DNA from: Saccharopolyspora galaxeae
GTDB taxonomy: Bacteria > Actinomycetota > Actinomycetes > Mycobacteriales > Pseudonocardiaceae
NCBI RefSeq assembly: GCF_016526145.1
Contig: NZ_JADDUE010000003.1
Location: 310,001 to 374,000, forward strand
Length of the DNA stretch: 64,000 nucleotides
Reading direction: 5' to 3'
Position 1 is the first letter of the stretch; each line of letters starts with the position of its first letter. Of this stretch, positions 15,957-23,956 are shown in pieces. The position numbers were made by a program, and so were the translations under genes. The notes under the pieces are model-generated. The model had not been told where the DNA came from, did no database searches, and saw only the letters and a program-made list of their open reading frames with translations.

Positions 15957-17726
15957 TCAGGTGGACTCTTCTCGTTGCTTTTCCTTAACGGTCAGTCGCT
16001 TGTCATCTGTAGCACGCCCGATCGTCTTCGCGATGAGCAAGGCCAGCGATAGCCACTGCTCCCGAGGCAGCGCGCCGCCGAGGTCGCGCAACTCGAATAC
16101 CGACAGATGCGGTTCTGTACGGTCCGCCCCCATGGCCCCCACCCCCTCGGGCTCTTTGCCACCATCACCATGCGCGGGATACCCGGGCGGCGGCGAGAGC
16201 AGATCCTTTTCACCCACCGTGCCGGTCAACACTGATCTAATCCACTCAGCTCGCGTCGGAACCTCCACCCCAGAAATTTCTTTTTTGTATTTGTTCAACA
16301 CAGGACGTTCGATGTCCTCACCGGAATGCTTACTCATTAGCGGCAAGACACCGGAATCGCAGTTTTCAACCAGCCAGGCCTTGACGTCATCGGGCAACGT
16401 TTCCCGCATGCTCACAAAATCTGTACGCGGCATCATCGAAAAGTAGTACTTGGGATCATCTTTGTCACTCCCCTGCTTCGTGAGATCGTAAATTGTCTTC
16501 AGTATTACAGTTAAGAATCCTTTCGCGGACTTCTCCCAGCCGTCCCCCTGCGGGGACTCACCCCTGGCCCGCCCCTTCAGCTCTTCGACAATTCTCTCCG
16601 CGTTCGACTTCGCTTCGGGAAACCCGGGTTGAACCCCTGAGATTCGTTGTTCGTTGTCTCGATTTTCCTTCGTCTCCTTCGGCTCCCTGGTGCGAGTCCT
16701 CTTCGCGGGCGGCTCAGTGTCGCCCTGGTGATACTTATCGAGTTCACTCACCAGGTCGGGTATGTTCCGCATCGCCATACCGAAGGACGCTTGAGGTTTC
16801 GCCTGACCGACGCTTTCGGCTTTGATAGAATACTTTCCACTAGGTTCCGTGTGCGTGCCCCTTCGGGCAACATCCTCATGGAAGTTAGTGATATTACTTA
16901 CTGCGGCTTCCACCTGATCCAACGTTGTCAGCGGGTCGGTAACGAATTCCACATTTCCGTTGTCCGCAGCAACATGCGCCCCGCTTCCGAGATCGATAAG
17001 GGGATTCTTCGTGTCCGTTTTTAGCCTCTTGCCCCCTTTCTGGTCACCTCTCGGTATGTTCTCGAAAAACTGCCATGCCCTATTGGGTGTAATTTCGAAC
17101 TCGTAGCCCACTTTCCGCTGGATCTGCGGTTCGTCCGCGGAAGGCGGCGACGCGGACTCGGCCGGGGCGTCGTCTGTGCGGCCTGATCCCGAATCCGCCA
17201 TCACCCGCCGCGCATTGTCCTCCGCCGCGCGCTCGTAGCGATCCGACGGGTCGGAGACCTTCAGCCCGTCACCGTTGTCGGTGCCCGCGACCGGCCCCGA
17301 GCGTTGTTGCAGCACATGGGTGAGCTCGTGCGCGAGCGTGTGCTTGTCCGAAGCGCCCGAGCCCAGCACGACGTGGTTGCCGGAGGTGTAGGCGCGAGCG
17401 CCGATCTCGGCCGCGGATCGTTGCGCGGTGCCGCCGGTGTGCAGCCGCACGTCCGAGAAATCCGCGCCCATCCGCGATTCCATCTCCTCGCGCACCGGTG
17501 CATCCAACGGTTGCCCCGAGGAGCTCAGCACACCGTGCACACTGGACCGCTGCACCTCGTCCTCGCCCTGCGCGCCTTCGACCATCCGCGCCACCGCGGC
17601 GTTGCCCAGGGTCCGTTGCAGGTGCAGCAGGTGCGCGGCGGTGCCGGATTCCGGTGCGGGTGCGGCGCGTCGTGGTCGCTCGTGGCGACTTGTCGAGTCC
17701 TTGCCCGGCTCCTGCCGTTCGCGCAT
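15957..17726 (-). CDS. DUF4157-leader CIS effector with low-GC C-terminal domain
   Basis: 589 aa from ATG at 17726 (GGAGGGG about 7 bases upstream); the longer open frame has no coding character. Residues about 35-145 are the DUF4157 (eCIS core) domain, which marks CIS cargo, with HLQRTLGNAAVARM, DVRLHTG and the metallopeptidase-like LAHELTHVLQQ (HELTH at 133-137). A disordered linker ends in QIQRK (201-205). From about 206 onward the DNA becomes clearly AT-richer, and the domain has GYEFE (207-211), NVEFVTDPL (258-266), PQASFGMAM (311-319) and FELRDL (544-549). Order and spacing recall glutamine-synthetase-like carboxylate-amine ligases/amidoligases, a tentative assignment. It is divergent from the sheath operon and convergent with the ATPase gene. 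No separate immunity gene is visible beside it. Confidence 0.87.
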   Translation of the reverse strand: MRERQEPGKDSTSRHERPRRAAPAPESGTAAHLLHLQRTLGNAAVARMVEGAQGEDEVQRSSVHGVLSSSGQPLDAPVREEMESRMGADFSDVRLHTGGTAQRSAAEIGARAYTSGNHVVLGSGASDKHTLAHELTHVLQQRSGPVAGTDNGDGLKVSDPSDRYERAAEDNARRVMADSGSGRTDDAPAESASPPSADEPQIQRKVGYEFEITPNRAWQFFENIPRGDQKGGKRLKTDTKNPLIDLGSGAHVAADNGNVEFVTDPLTTLDQVEAAVSNITNFHEDVARRGTHTEPSGKYSIKAESVGQAKPQASFGMAMRNIPDLVSELDKYHQGDTEPPAKRTRTREPKETKENRDNEQRISGVQPGFPEAKSNAERIVEELKGRARGESPQGDGWEKSAKGFLTVILKTIYDLTKQGSDKDDPKYYFSMMPRTDFVSMRETLPDDVKAWLVENCDSGVLPLMSKHSGEDIERPVLNKYKKEISGVEVPTRAEWIRSVLTGTVGEKDLLSPPPGYPAHGDGGKEPEGVGAMGADRTEPHLSVFELRDLGGALPREQWLSLALLIAKTIGRATDDKRLTVKEKQREEST

Positions 17727-17962
17727 GGTTCCCCTCCGGATCGCACGGCTCGGCACCACACGTACCCGCTCGCGCGGGCACGACGGAATGCACGGAAGGG
17801 CAGCACCGCGGGCAACACCACCTGCGCGTCCCGAAAGGCAACGATCCGCTGCCCGCGAAGGCACCCGTGCTGCCCTCAGCCAGGGCCGCGCGGACCTGTC
17901 GGCACCCCGCCACGGCTCGCGAAGCTGCCCGCTGGGAGATCGCCGCACACCGAGGAGCGCAC
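17727..17962. promoter_or_regulatory. divergent effector/sheath promoter with GGGCARCACC repeats
   Basis: The 236-bp intergenic region holds GGGCAGCACC at 17798-17807, GGGCAACACC at 17810-17819 and an inverted partial copy (GTGCTGCCC, 17867-17875). The same direct pair is present in the luxR/membrane-protein divergent promoter (6273-6293). Two divergent CIS promoters sharing an unusual element points to common control of effector and particle genes. Confidence 0.55.
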
Positions 17963-19492
17963 ATGCCGTCGTACCTGTCCCCAGGCGTGTACGTCGAAGA
18001 GGTCCAGAACGGCTCGCGGCCGATCGAGGGCGTCGGGACCGCGGTCGCCGCCTTCGTCGGGTTCGCGCCGCAAGGGCCGTTCCACGAACCCACGCTGGTG
18101 ACGAACTGGAACCAGTACGTCGAGAACTTCGGCGGGTTCGACGACGGGTACCTCGCGCACGCGGTGTACGGCTACTTCGCCAACGGCGGCGGCTCGGCCT
18201 ACGTCGTGCGCATCGGCGGACCCGCGCAGACCTCCGCGCAGTCCGCAGCGCCCGCCGAATCCCGCCCGGACCCGGTCGAACTCGGCGACCTGCGGATCTC
18301 CGCGCTGCCGGGCGCGGGCGGCGAGGTGACCGTGGAGGTCGCCGACGCGGACGGGGACAACCCGCCGGACGACCGGTTCAAGCTGCTGGTGCGCCAGGGC
18401 GGCAAGGTCAGCGAGACCTTCGACGTCTCCACCCGGCGCAACGTCAAGAGCTACGTGGTCAACCAGGTCCGCGAACGCTCCAAGCTCATCGAGATCACCG
18501 AGCCCGCAGCGGCGCTGAGCCGCCCGGACAACCAGTCGGTCACGCTGCCCGCCACCCCGGCGCCGAGCAACGCACCGGCCAAAGTGGACGCCGGCGAGTA
18601 CGTCGGGGACCTCGCCGCGCGCACCGGGTTCGGCGGCCTGGAAACGGTCGACGAGATCACGATGGTCGCGGTGCCCGACCTGATGAGCGCCCACCAGCGC
18701 GGGCTGATCGACGCCGAGGGCGTGCGCACCGTGCAGCTGGCGGCCATCTCGCACTGCGAGCAGCTCGGCGACCGGGTCGCGATCTTGGACGCCCCGCCCG
18801 GGCTGAACGCCCAGCAGGTGCGGAACTGGCGGGCCGACCAGGCCGGTTACGACTCGCACTACGCTTCGCTCTACTACCCGTGGATCAAGGTCTTCGACCC
18901 GGGCACCGGACGCAACGCACTGGTGCCGCCGAGCGGGCACGTCGCCGGAGTCTGGGCGCGCAGCGACAACGAACGCGGCGTGCACAAGGCACCGGCCAAC
19001 GAGGTGATCCGCGGCGCGGTGGATCTGGAGACGCGGCTGAGCAAGGGCGAGCAGGACCAGCTCAACCCGATCGGCGTGAACTGCGTGCGCGCGTTCGCCG
19101 GGCGCGGCATCCGGATCTGGGGTGCCCGCACCCTTTCCTCCGACCCTGCCTGGCGGTACTTGAACGTGCGGCGGCTGTTCAACTACCTGGAGGAGTCGAT
19201 CCTGCTCGGCACCCAGTGGGTCGTGTTCGAGCCGAACGACGACCGGTTGTGGGCCAGCATCCGCCGCAACATCAGCGCCTTCCTGCACGAGGCGTGGCGC
19301 GACGGCGCGCTTTTCGGCCGCACTCCGGACGAAGCCTTCTACGTCAAGTGCGACCGGGACAACAACCCGCAGGAATCCATCGACCTCGGCCGGGTGGTGT
19401 GCGAGATCGGAGTGGCGCCGGTGAAACCCGCGGAGTTCGTCATCTTCCGGCTCTCGCAGTTCTCCGACAGCACCAGCCTGCTCAGCGAATGA
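17963..19492 (+). CDS. CIS contractile sheath protein
   Basis: 509 aa from ATG at 17963 with GAGGAG 5 bases upstream; the frame is open upstream but antisense to the effector start. It begins with MPSYLSPGVYVEEVQ, the hallmark of phage-tail/CIS sheath proteins, followed by the VAAFVGFAPQGPF block, and ends in the conserved sheath C-terminal region (GIRIWGARTLSSDPAWRYLN; TQWVVFEPNDDRLW). The sheath surrounds the inner tube and contracts to drive it out. Only one sheath gene is present. First gene of the 13-kb structural operon. Confidence 0.96.
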   Translation: MPSYLSPGVYVEEVQNGSRPIEGVGTAVAAFVGFAPQGPFHEPTLVTNWNQYVENFGGFDDGYLAHAVYGYFANGGGSAYVVRIGGPAQTSAQSAAPAESRPDPVELGDLRISALPGAGGEVTVEVADADGDNPPDDRFKLLVRQGGKVSETFDVSTRRNVKSYVVNQVRERSKLIEITEPAAALSRPDNQSVTLPATPAPSNAPAKVDAGEYVGDLAARTGFGGLETVDEITMVAVPDLMSAHQRGLIDAEGVRTVQLAAISHCEQLGDRVAILDAPPGLNAQQVRNWRADQAGYDSHYASLYYPWIKVFDPGTGRNALVPPSGHVAGVWARSDNERGVHKAPANEVIRGAVDLETRLSKGEQDQLNPIGVNCVRAFAGRGIRIWGARTLSSDPAWRYLNVRRLFNYLEESILLGTQWVVFEPNDDRLWASIRRNISAFLHEAWRDGALFGRTPDEAFYVKCDRDNNPQESIDLGRVVCEIGVAPVKPAEFVIFRLSQFSDSTSLLSE

Positions 19493-19521
19493 CACTCCAG
19501 CAACGTGAAAGGTGATCGATC

Positions 19522-19962
19522 ATGGCCGAAGGTGATGCGCTGTCCGTCCACCGGTTCGGTGTCGAACTCGGCAGCGTGCAGGTCGAGACGGTCAAAGAGG
19601 TCAGCGGTCTGGTACTGGAGCAAGAGGTGGTGGACATCCCGCAAACGACCCCGACCGGCAAGCCGATGGTCAAGCGCCAGCCCGGCCCGCAGCAAGGCGG
19701 CGAGGTCACCATCACCCGCGGCCTGGACAAGAGTTCCGAGTTCTCCCAATGGCTGAACAAGACGCTGATCGACGGCGACGTGGAGAACGCGCGGGAGAAC
19801 CTGACCATCGAGGTGATGGATTCCAAAGGGGAATCCGTGCGCCGCATCATGCTGTTCGACGCCTGGGTCAGCAAATGGGAGGGCCCGGAACTCACCGCCG
19901 GGGAATCCAACGCCGCCACCGAGAAGGCCACCATCGTCTTCGAACGGATCGAGCTCGAGTGA
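19522..19962 (+). CDS. CIS inner tube protein (gp19/Hcp-like)
   Basis: 146 aa from ATG at 19522, 29 bp after the sheath gene. The pattern (RFGVELGSVQVETVKEVSGL, PTGKPMVKRQPG, GEVTITRGLDKSSEFSQWL, ending in a strand-rich EKATIVFERIELE) fits the phage-tail tube (gp19) family. The monomers stack in hexameric rings inside the sheath. Overlaps the next gene by 4 bases (GTGA). Confidence 0.93.
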   Translation: MAEGDALSVHRFGVELGSVQVETVKEVSGLVLEQEVVDIPQTTPTGKPMVKRQPGPQQGGEVTITRGLDKSSEFSQWLNKTLIDGDVENARENLTIEVMDSKGESVRRIMLFDAWVSKWEGPELTAGESNAATEKATIVFERIELE

Positions 19963-20453
19963 GACGGAAGATCACATCGCTGTCCGACCTCGACGAGGCC
20001 GCGGGGCGCAATCGCCCCGAGGCGGCGGAGAGCCGCGCACCGCAGTCCACCGGTGGGCAGGAGCCGTCCGGCGGCCAGCAGGCACCGCACGCCGAGTTCG
20101 ACTTCGAACTGCCGCGCGGCTACCTGCACACCGACGGCACCGTGCACCGGCACGGCCGGATGCGGCTGGCCACCGCGCGGGATGAGCTGCGCCCGCAGAT
20201 CGACCTGCGGGTCAAGGAGAACCCGGCATACCTGAGCGTGGTGCTGCTGAGCCAGGTCATCACCCGCCTCGGCGATCTCACCAGCGTGCACGCCGGGCTG
20301 GTGGAGAACATGTACGCCACCGACATCGCGTTCCTGCAGGACTTCTACCGCCGGATCAACAGCGAGGGCCACACCAGGGCCGGGGTCACCTGCCCGTCCT
20401 GCTCGGCCAGCTTCGAGATCGACCTGGCGGGTGGTCGCCTGGGGGAATCGTGA
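19959..20453 (+). CDS. CIS tail-assembly protein with C-terminal CxxC motif
   Basis: 164 aa from GTG at 19959, overlapping the tube stop by 4 bases. A disordered N-terminus (Glu/Gln/Pro rich, to about 45) precedes a conserved-looking core (FDFELPRGYLHTDGTVHRHG; SQVITRLGDL; HAGLVENMYATDIAFLQDFYRRIN) and a terminal Cys pair, TCPSCSASFEIDL, resembling half of a zinc ribbon. Position and core fit the small protein found between tube and DUF6760 genes in actinobacterial CIS loci, related to phage tail-assembly proteins. Exact role unknown. Confidence 0.75.
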   Translation: MRRKITSLSDLDEAAGRNRPEAAESRAPQSTGGQEPSGGQQAPHAEFDFELPRGYLHTDGTVHRHGRMRLATARDELRPQIDLRVKENPAYLSVVLLSQVITRLGDLTSVHAGLVENMYATDIAFLQDFYRRINSEGHTRAGVTCPSCSASFEIDLAGGRLGES

Positions 20454-20608
20454 CCTGCGCGGCCGACCGGCTCTACGAAGAGGTCGCCTACGTGGCCTAC
20501 CACTTCCACTGGCCGCGCGAGGAGATCTTGGAGCTGGACCACCTCGAGCGCAGGCGCTGGGTGCGCGAGATCGCGAACATCAACCAGCGACTGAACGAGG
20601 GCGGGTGA
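20450..20608 (+). CDS. DUF6760-like small CIS protein
   Basis: 52 aa from GTG at 20450 to TGA at 20608, overlapping the preceding gene by 4 bases (GTGA). The sequence (RLYEEVAYVAYHFHWPREEI, then DHLERRRWVREI) matches the short helical family found just after the tail-assembly gene in CIS and some phage tail loci. The W-P-R-E-E-I-L-E-L-D-H-x-E-R-x-x-W core is characteristic. It may act as a tail-assembly chaperone element; function not established. Confidence 0.82.
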   Translation: MTCAADRLYEEVAYVAYHFHWPREEILELDHLERRRWVREIANINQRLNEGG

Positions 20609-20612
20609 GACG

Positions 20613-23501
20613 GTGCCGCGCTGGAATCCCTTCCGCCGCCGCAACAGGACCGCGTCACCGGACCGCGGCCCGGACGCCTCGCACGACGCTCCCGCCCCGC
20701 AGGCCGATCCGGCCTGGGACGGCGGCTGGCGCCGGAGCACGCCGATGACCGGGGTGGTGCAGCGAGCGGGCTGCGACGTCACGCAGGCGGCGCGGTTCAC
20801 CGAGTCGGTGACCTCGTACCAGCGGCACGGGGTGCTGGGCGAGCTGGGCCATCGCGTGCGCGCGGACGCGCCTTCCGGGGTGATGACCGGGCTGGCGCAG
20901 GTGGTTCCGGGTACGCCGGTGCAGCGGAGTTCGGACGAGCAGCTGCCGGTTCGGCTCGCGGGCCCGGAACTCGGTGATGCTGAACCCGGTGATGCTGCAT
21001 CCGGTGATGCTGGCTCCGGTACCTCCGGCTCCGGTTCCGCGGGCTCCGGCCGTGCTGTTTCGCGGAGTGCTGTTTCGCGCCGTAAGGGCCCTGCGCGCTC
21101 GCGTACTGCGGGGTCGCGTACTGGGGGTCCGCGTACTGGGGGTCCGCGTACTGCGGGTTCCGGAAGCGCGGCCGCTGGCACCGGGAACTCCGGGACTGGG
21201 AGCTCTGGGAACACCGACAGCGGAAACATCGGCAGTGGCGCTTCCGGTGACGCGGTTTCCCCGGTGGGCGCGAGCGGTTCAGGCTCGGGCGGTCCTGCAT
21301 CCCGCGGCACGGACGGTCCCGCTTCGACCGCTGAGCCGGCTTCGGGCGCTTCGCACGTTTCCCCGCCCGTGCAGCGGAAACCGGTGCCGGTGCAGCAGGT
21401 CCGGCCACCGCTGACCGTCGCCCGGCTGGCGACGCCGCTCGCGCCGCGGCCGGTGCCCGCCGTGCCCGGCTCGGCGGTCGCGAAGCCCGAATCCTCGGTT
21501 TCCGCAACGAAATCGGAAACCTCGCGCGGCACGACGACTTCTTCGGCCCCGAGCTCTTCGGCGAAGCATCCGAACACCGACGCGTCGCCCGCGGGCGCAG
21601 CGCCGGAATCTCCGGACGCGCCTTCCCGCGAAGACGCGCCGCCGTTGCAGCGCTCAGTGCGCGCCGACGCGCCGCCGCTGTCCACGATCGGCGAACCGCT
21701 GCACGACCTGCCGCCGAACGCTCAGGTCGCGCATTCCCCGCAGCCGACGGAGAACCCGCTGCCGTTGGCCGGCCGGGAAGGTTCCGCGAGCACGCCGGAA
21801 TCCCCCGGTTCTTCCGTGGAAGCATCATCAGCAGCGAAACCCGCACCACGGCCCGCACCGTCCAAGCCGAGCGGTGGCCCCGGCGACAACAGCGGCGGGA
21901 AGAACCCCGTGCAACGAGACACCGGGTCCGCATCGCAGAAAAAGGGTGCCGCGCCCGCCCCGAACAGCGATGGTGGCTCGACGCCTCCCGCGCACTCGGC
22001 CGGACCTGGAACCGGCGATCCCGCAGCGGATTCCGCCGCAAAATCGGGAAATTCCGGTGACCGTCCGTCGGTCCAACGGCGTGCTTCCCGCAGTGCCGAC
22101 GACCGCGATGCCGACGGTACGGTGCAACGCAGCGTCGGCGATCCCGTTCGGCCCGTGGAACCCACCGTCGGGCTGGGCAGTCCGATCGCCGCGATCCCGC
22201 AGTCCGCTCGCCCGCTGGCGGAAGGCGACCCGGCCAGCACGACCGCTTCCGCCGATCCGCTGCCGCTTTCGGGAAACATCCAGCGTGCGCAGGATTCGCA
22301 CGCCGATCGCCCCGTCCTCGGCGAGCAGAACACACCACAGTGGACGGATAGTGCACCGGAGTCCTCGCACTCGGACCGAACCGAAAACCGGACGGTTTCC
22401 CCGGAAACGCACTCGGTGCAACGATCCGAGGCCGCGACGCCCAACCCGCTGGAAACTCCCGATCCTGCGCACCTCCCGGTCGCCGGACCGGCAACGGCGC
22501 AGCATTCCAGCCCGGCGTCCCCGGCCGAGCAGCGGCCGACGCTGCAACGCATGACGACATCCACCCAGCCCGAGTCCGCGAATCCGAGCTCCGGGCCGAC
22601 CGATCCTGACCAGCCCGGGAAAGCGGCGACGACCGGCTCGCGCGCCCCGAGCTCACCCGTCCAACGCAGCACGTCCGGCCACGCGGACTCCGGTGCCGAA
22701 ACGCCTCCGCTGGTGTTGCCGAAACCGGGCGAGAGCCATCCGGGCGCCGCCGACACCTCCCTGGGAGGCGGACCGCAGCTCGTCCGACCGAAGTGGACGG
22801 ATCGATCGCCGTTCGCGGCACCGGAATCCCGGTCGCTGCTGGCGAAACGACCGTTGCACGTCGAGGGCGCGCTGCAACGGGCAGCCGAGCCGACGAACTC
22901 AGCGACGCCGGTCGTCCAACCGCGTTGGCGACGTTCCTCCGGCACGCCGTCGGGTTCCCCCGGCACAGCACAGAGTTCCCCCGGCACACCGCAGACGAAC
23001 CCGTCCAGCCGGACGAGCCCGCACCCCCCTGCGGCTGCGCCGAGCCTCCCGCACGTCCCGAGCACGCCCGCTGCGTCCCCGCTCGGCGGTGATCCGCCCA
23101 GCACCGGAGGGAACGAGCCACCGGGCCCGGGCAGCGTCGTGCAGCGCTCCGAAGCGCCCGGGCCTTTCCCCCTCCCCCAGCCCGGACCGGGCACCGCAGG
23201 CCCACCACCCGGTCCGGCGAAAACCCCGGCCGTGCAACGCAAAACGCAGCAGCCCGCGCAGAATCCCGGCCCCCGAGTCCAAAGTGTCCCGCAAGGCGTT
23301 CCGATCAACGTCGTGCAACGGGACGCGGCGGAGAAGACCGGGCGGCAGGACCAGCAGGGCGAGCAAGCGGGATCGAGCACGGCCGACCCCGACCTCGAAG
23401 AGATGGCCCGCAAGCTGCTGGACCCGCTGCGCCGGCTGCTGCGCGCCGAACTGCGCCAAAGCCGCGAACGCTTCGGCCGCCCCTACGACCGCCGCCGCTG
23501 A
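20613..23501 (+). CDS. large disordered Pro/Ser/Ala-rich CIS protein with 15 [VIL]QR motifs
   Basis: 962 aa from GTG at 20613, four bases after the DUF6760 gene. The N-terminus is basic (RWNPFRRRNR) and a short conserved-looking block follows (residues about 40-95). About 750 residues are then low complexity (Pro, Ser, Ala, Gly, Thr), punctuated by 15 copies of V/L/I-Q-R, often followed by S, K, D or A (PVQRS, PLQRS, PAVQRK, NVVQRD). The last about 45 residues are a charged helix (LEEMARKLLDPLRRLLRAEL). Parts arose from in-frame 15-bp tandem repeats. Its place between the two tube genes is conserved for long disordered proteins in CIS loci (family knowledge). The same VQR/IQR motif flanks the effector's domains. 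Cargo binding or length control are both possible. Confidence 0.78.
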   Translation: MPRWNPFRRRNRTASPDRGPDASHDAPAPQADPAWDGGWRRSTPMTGVVQRAGCDVTQAARFTESVTSYQRHGVLGELGHRVRADAPSGVMTGLAQVVPGTPVQRSSDEQLPVRLAGPELGDAEPGDAASGDAGSGTSGSGSAGSGRAVSRSAVSRRKGPARSRTAGSRTGGPRTGGPRTAGSGSAAAGTGNSGTGSSGNTDSGNIGSGASGDAVSPVGASGSGSGGPASRGTDGPASTAEPASGASHVSPPVQRKPVPVQQVRPPLTVARLATPLAPRPVPAVPGSAVAKPESSVSATKSETSRGTTTSSAPSSSAKHPNTDASPAGAAPESPDAPSREDAPPLQRSVRADAPPLSTIGEPLHDLPPNAQVAHSPQPTENPLPLAGREGSASTPESPGSSVEASSAAKPAPRPAPSKPSGGPGDNSGGKNPVQRDTGSASQKKGAAPAPNSDGGSTPPAHSAGPGTGDPAADSAAKSGNSGDRPSVQRRASRSADDRDADGTVQRSVGDPVRPVEPTVGLGSPIAAIPQSARPLAEGDPASTTASADPLPLSGNIQRAQDSHADRPVLGEQNTPQWTDSAPESSHSDRTENRTVSPETHSVQRSEAATPNPLETPDPAHLPVAGPATAQHSSPASPAEQRPTLQRMTTSTQPESANPSSGPTDPDQPGKAATTGSRAPSSPVQRSTSGHADSGAETPPLVLPKPGESHPGAADTSLGGGPQLVRPKWTDRSPFAAPESRSLLAKRPLHVEGALQRAAEPTNSATPVVQPRWRRSSGTPSGSPGTAQSSPGTPQTNPSSRTSPHPPAAAPSLPHVPSTPAASPLGGDPPSTGGNEPPGPGSVVQRSEAPGPFPLPQPGPGTAGPPPGPAKTPAVQRKTQQPAQNPGPRVQSVPQGVPINVVQRDAAEKTGRQDQQGEQAGSSTADPDLEEMARKLLDPLRRLLRAELRQSRERFGRPYDRRR
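20973..21159. repeat. in-frame 15-bp tandem repeat tract
   Basis: Three 15-bp units starting GGTGATGCTG at 20973, 20988 and 21003; a pair of 15-bp units with GTGCTGTTTCGCG at about 21052-21081; and four 15-bp units starting CGCGTACTG at 21100-21159. All are multiples of three and keep the frame, so the protein varies in length by slippage or recombination without breaking. Confidence 0.8.
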
Positions 23502-23516
23502 TCAGGAAGGACCCCC

Positions 23517-23942
23517 GTGGCCGACGACATCTTCGCCAGCAGTGTGTTCTTCCAGCTCACCATCGCGGGTAACGAGCTGGGCCGCTTCCACAGCTGCAGC
23601 GGGCTCGGCGCCCAGCTGGAGGTCGAGGAGTTCGCCGAAGGCGGCAACAACTCGTTCGCCTGGCAACTGCCCACCCGACTGACCTGGACCAACATCACGC
23701 TGACCCGGCCGGTCACCGAGGACACGATGAAGATCTCGCGCTGGCTGACCCGCACCATCCGCCGCAACACGCCGAAGGACGGCGAGATCGTCGCGCTGCG
23801 CCCGGACCTGACCCCGATCGCCCGCTGGCAGATCCAGGGCATCGTCCCGGTCAGCTGGCAGGGCCCGTCGTTCGACCCGGCCAGCTCGGAAGCCGCGGTG
23901 GAAACCCTCGAAATCGCCCACCAGGGCTTGCAACCGTCCTGA
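23517..23942 (+). CDS. second CIS tube-type protein (tube initiator, Pvc5-like)
   Basis: 141 aa from GTG at 23517. It starts DDIFASSVFFQLTIAGNELGRFHSCSGLGAQLE, a clear member of the gp19 tube family and distinct from the gene at 19522, with LTRPVTEDTMKISRWL and a C-terminal VETLEIAHQGL. Loci with two tube paralogues use one as the main tube and one at the baseplate end; its position just before the LysM and spike genes suggests this is the initiator ring. Confidence 0.9.
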   Translation: MADDIFASSVFFQLTIAGNELGRFHSCSGLGAQLEVEEFAEGGNNSFAWQLPTRLTWTNITLTRPVTEDTMKISRWLTRTIRRNTPKDGEIVALRPDLTPIARWQIQGIVPVSWQGPSFDPASSEAAVETLEIAHQGLQPS

Positions 23943-23956
23943 CAGGAGGCACACCG

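Noticed and set aside
21100-21159. Tandem repeats as a possible CRISPR array (also 58442-58513)
   Set aside because: Units are contiguous 15- or 18-bp repeats without spacers, in frame inside genes, and no cas genes are nearby.
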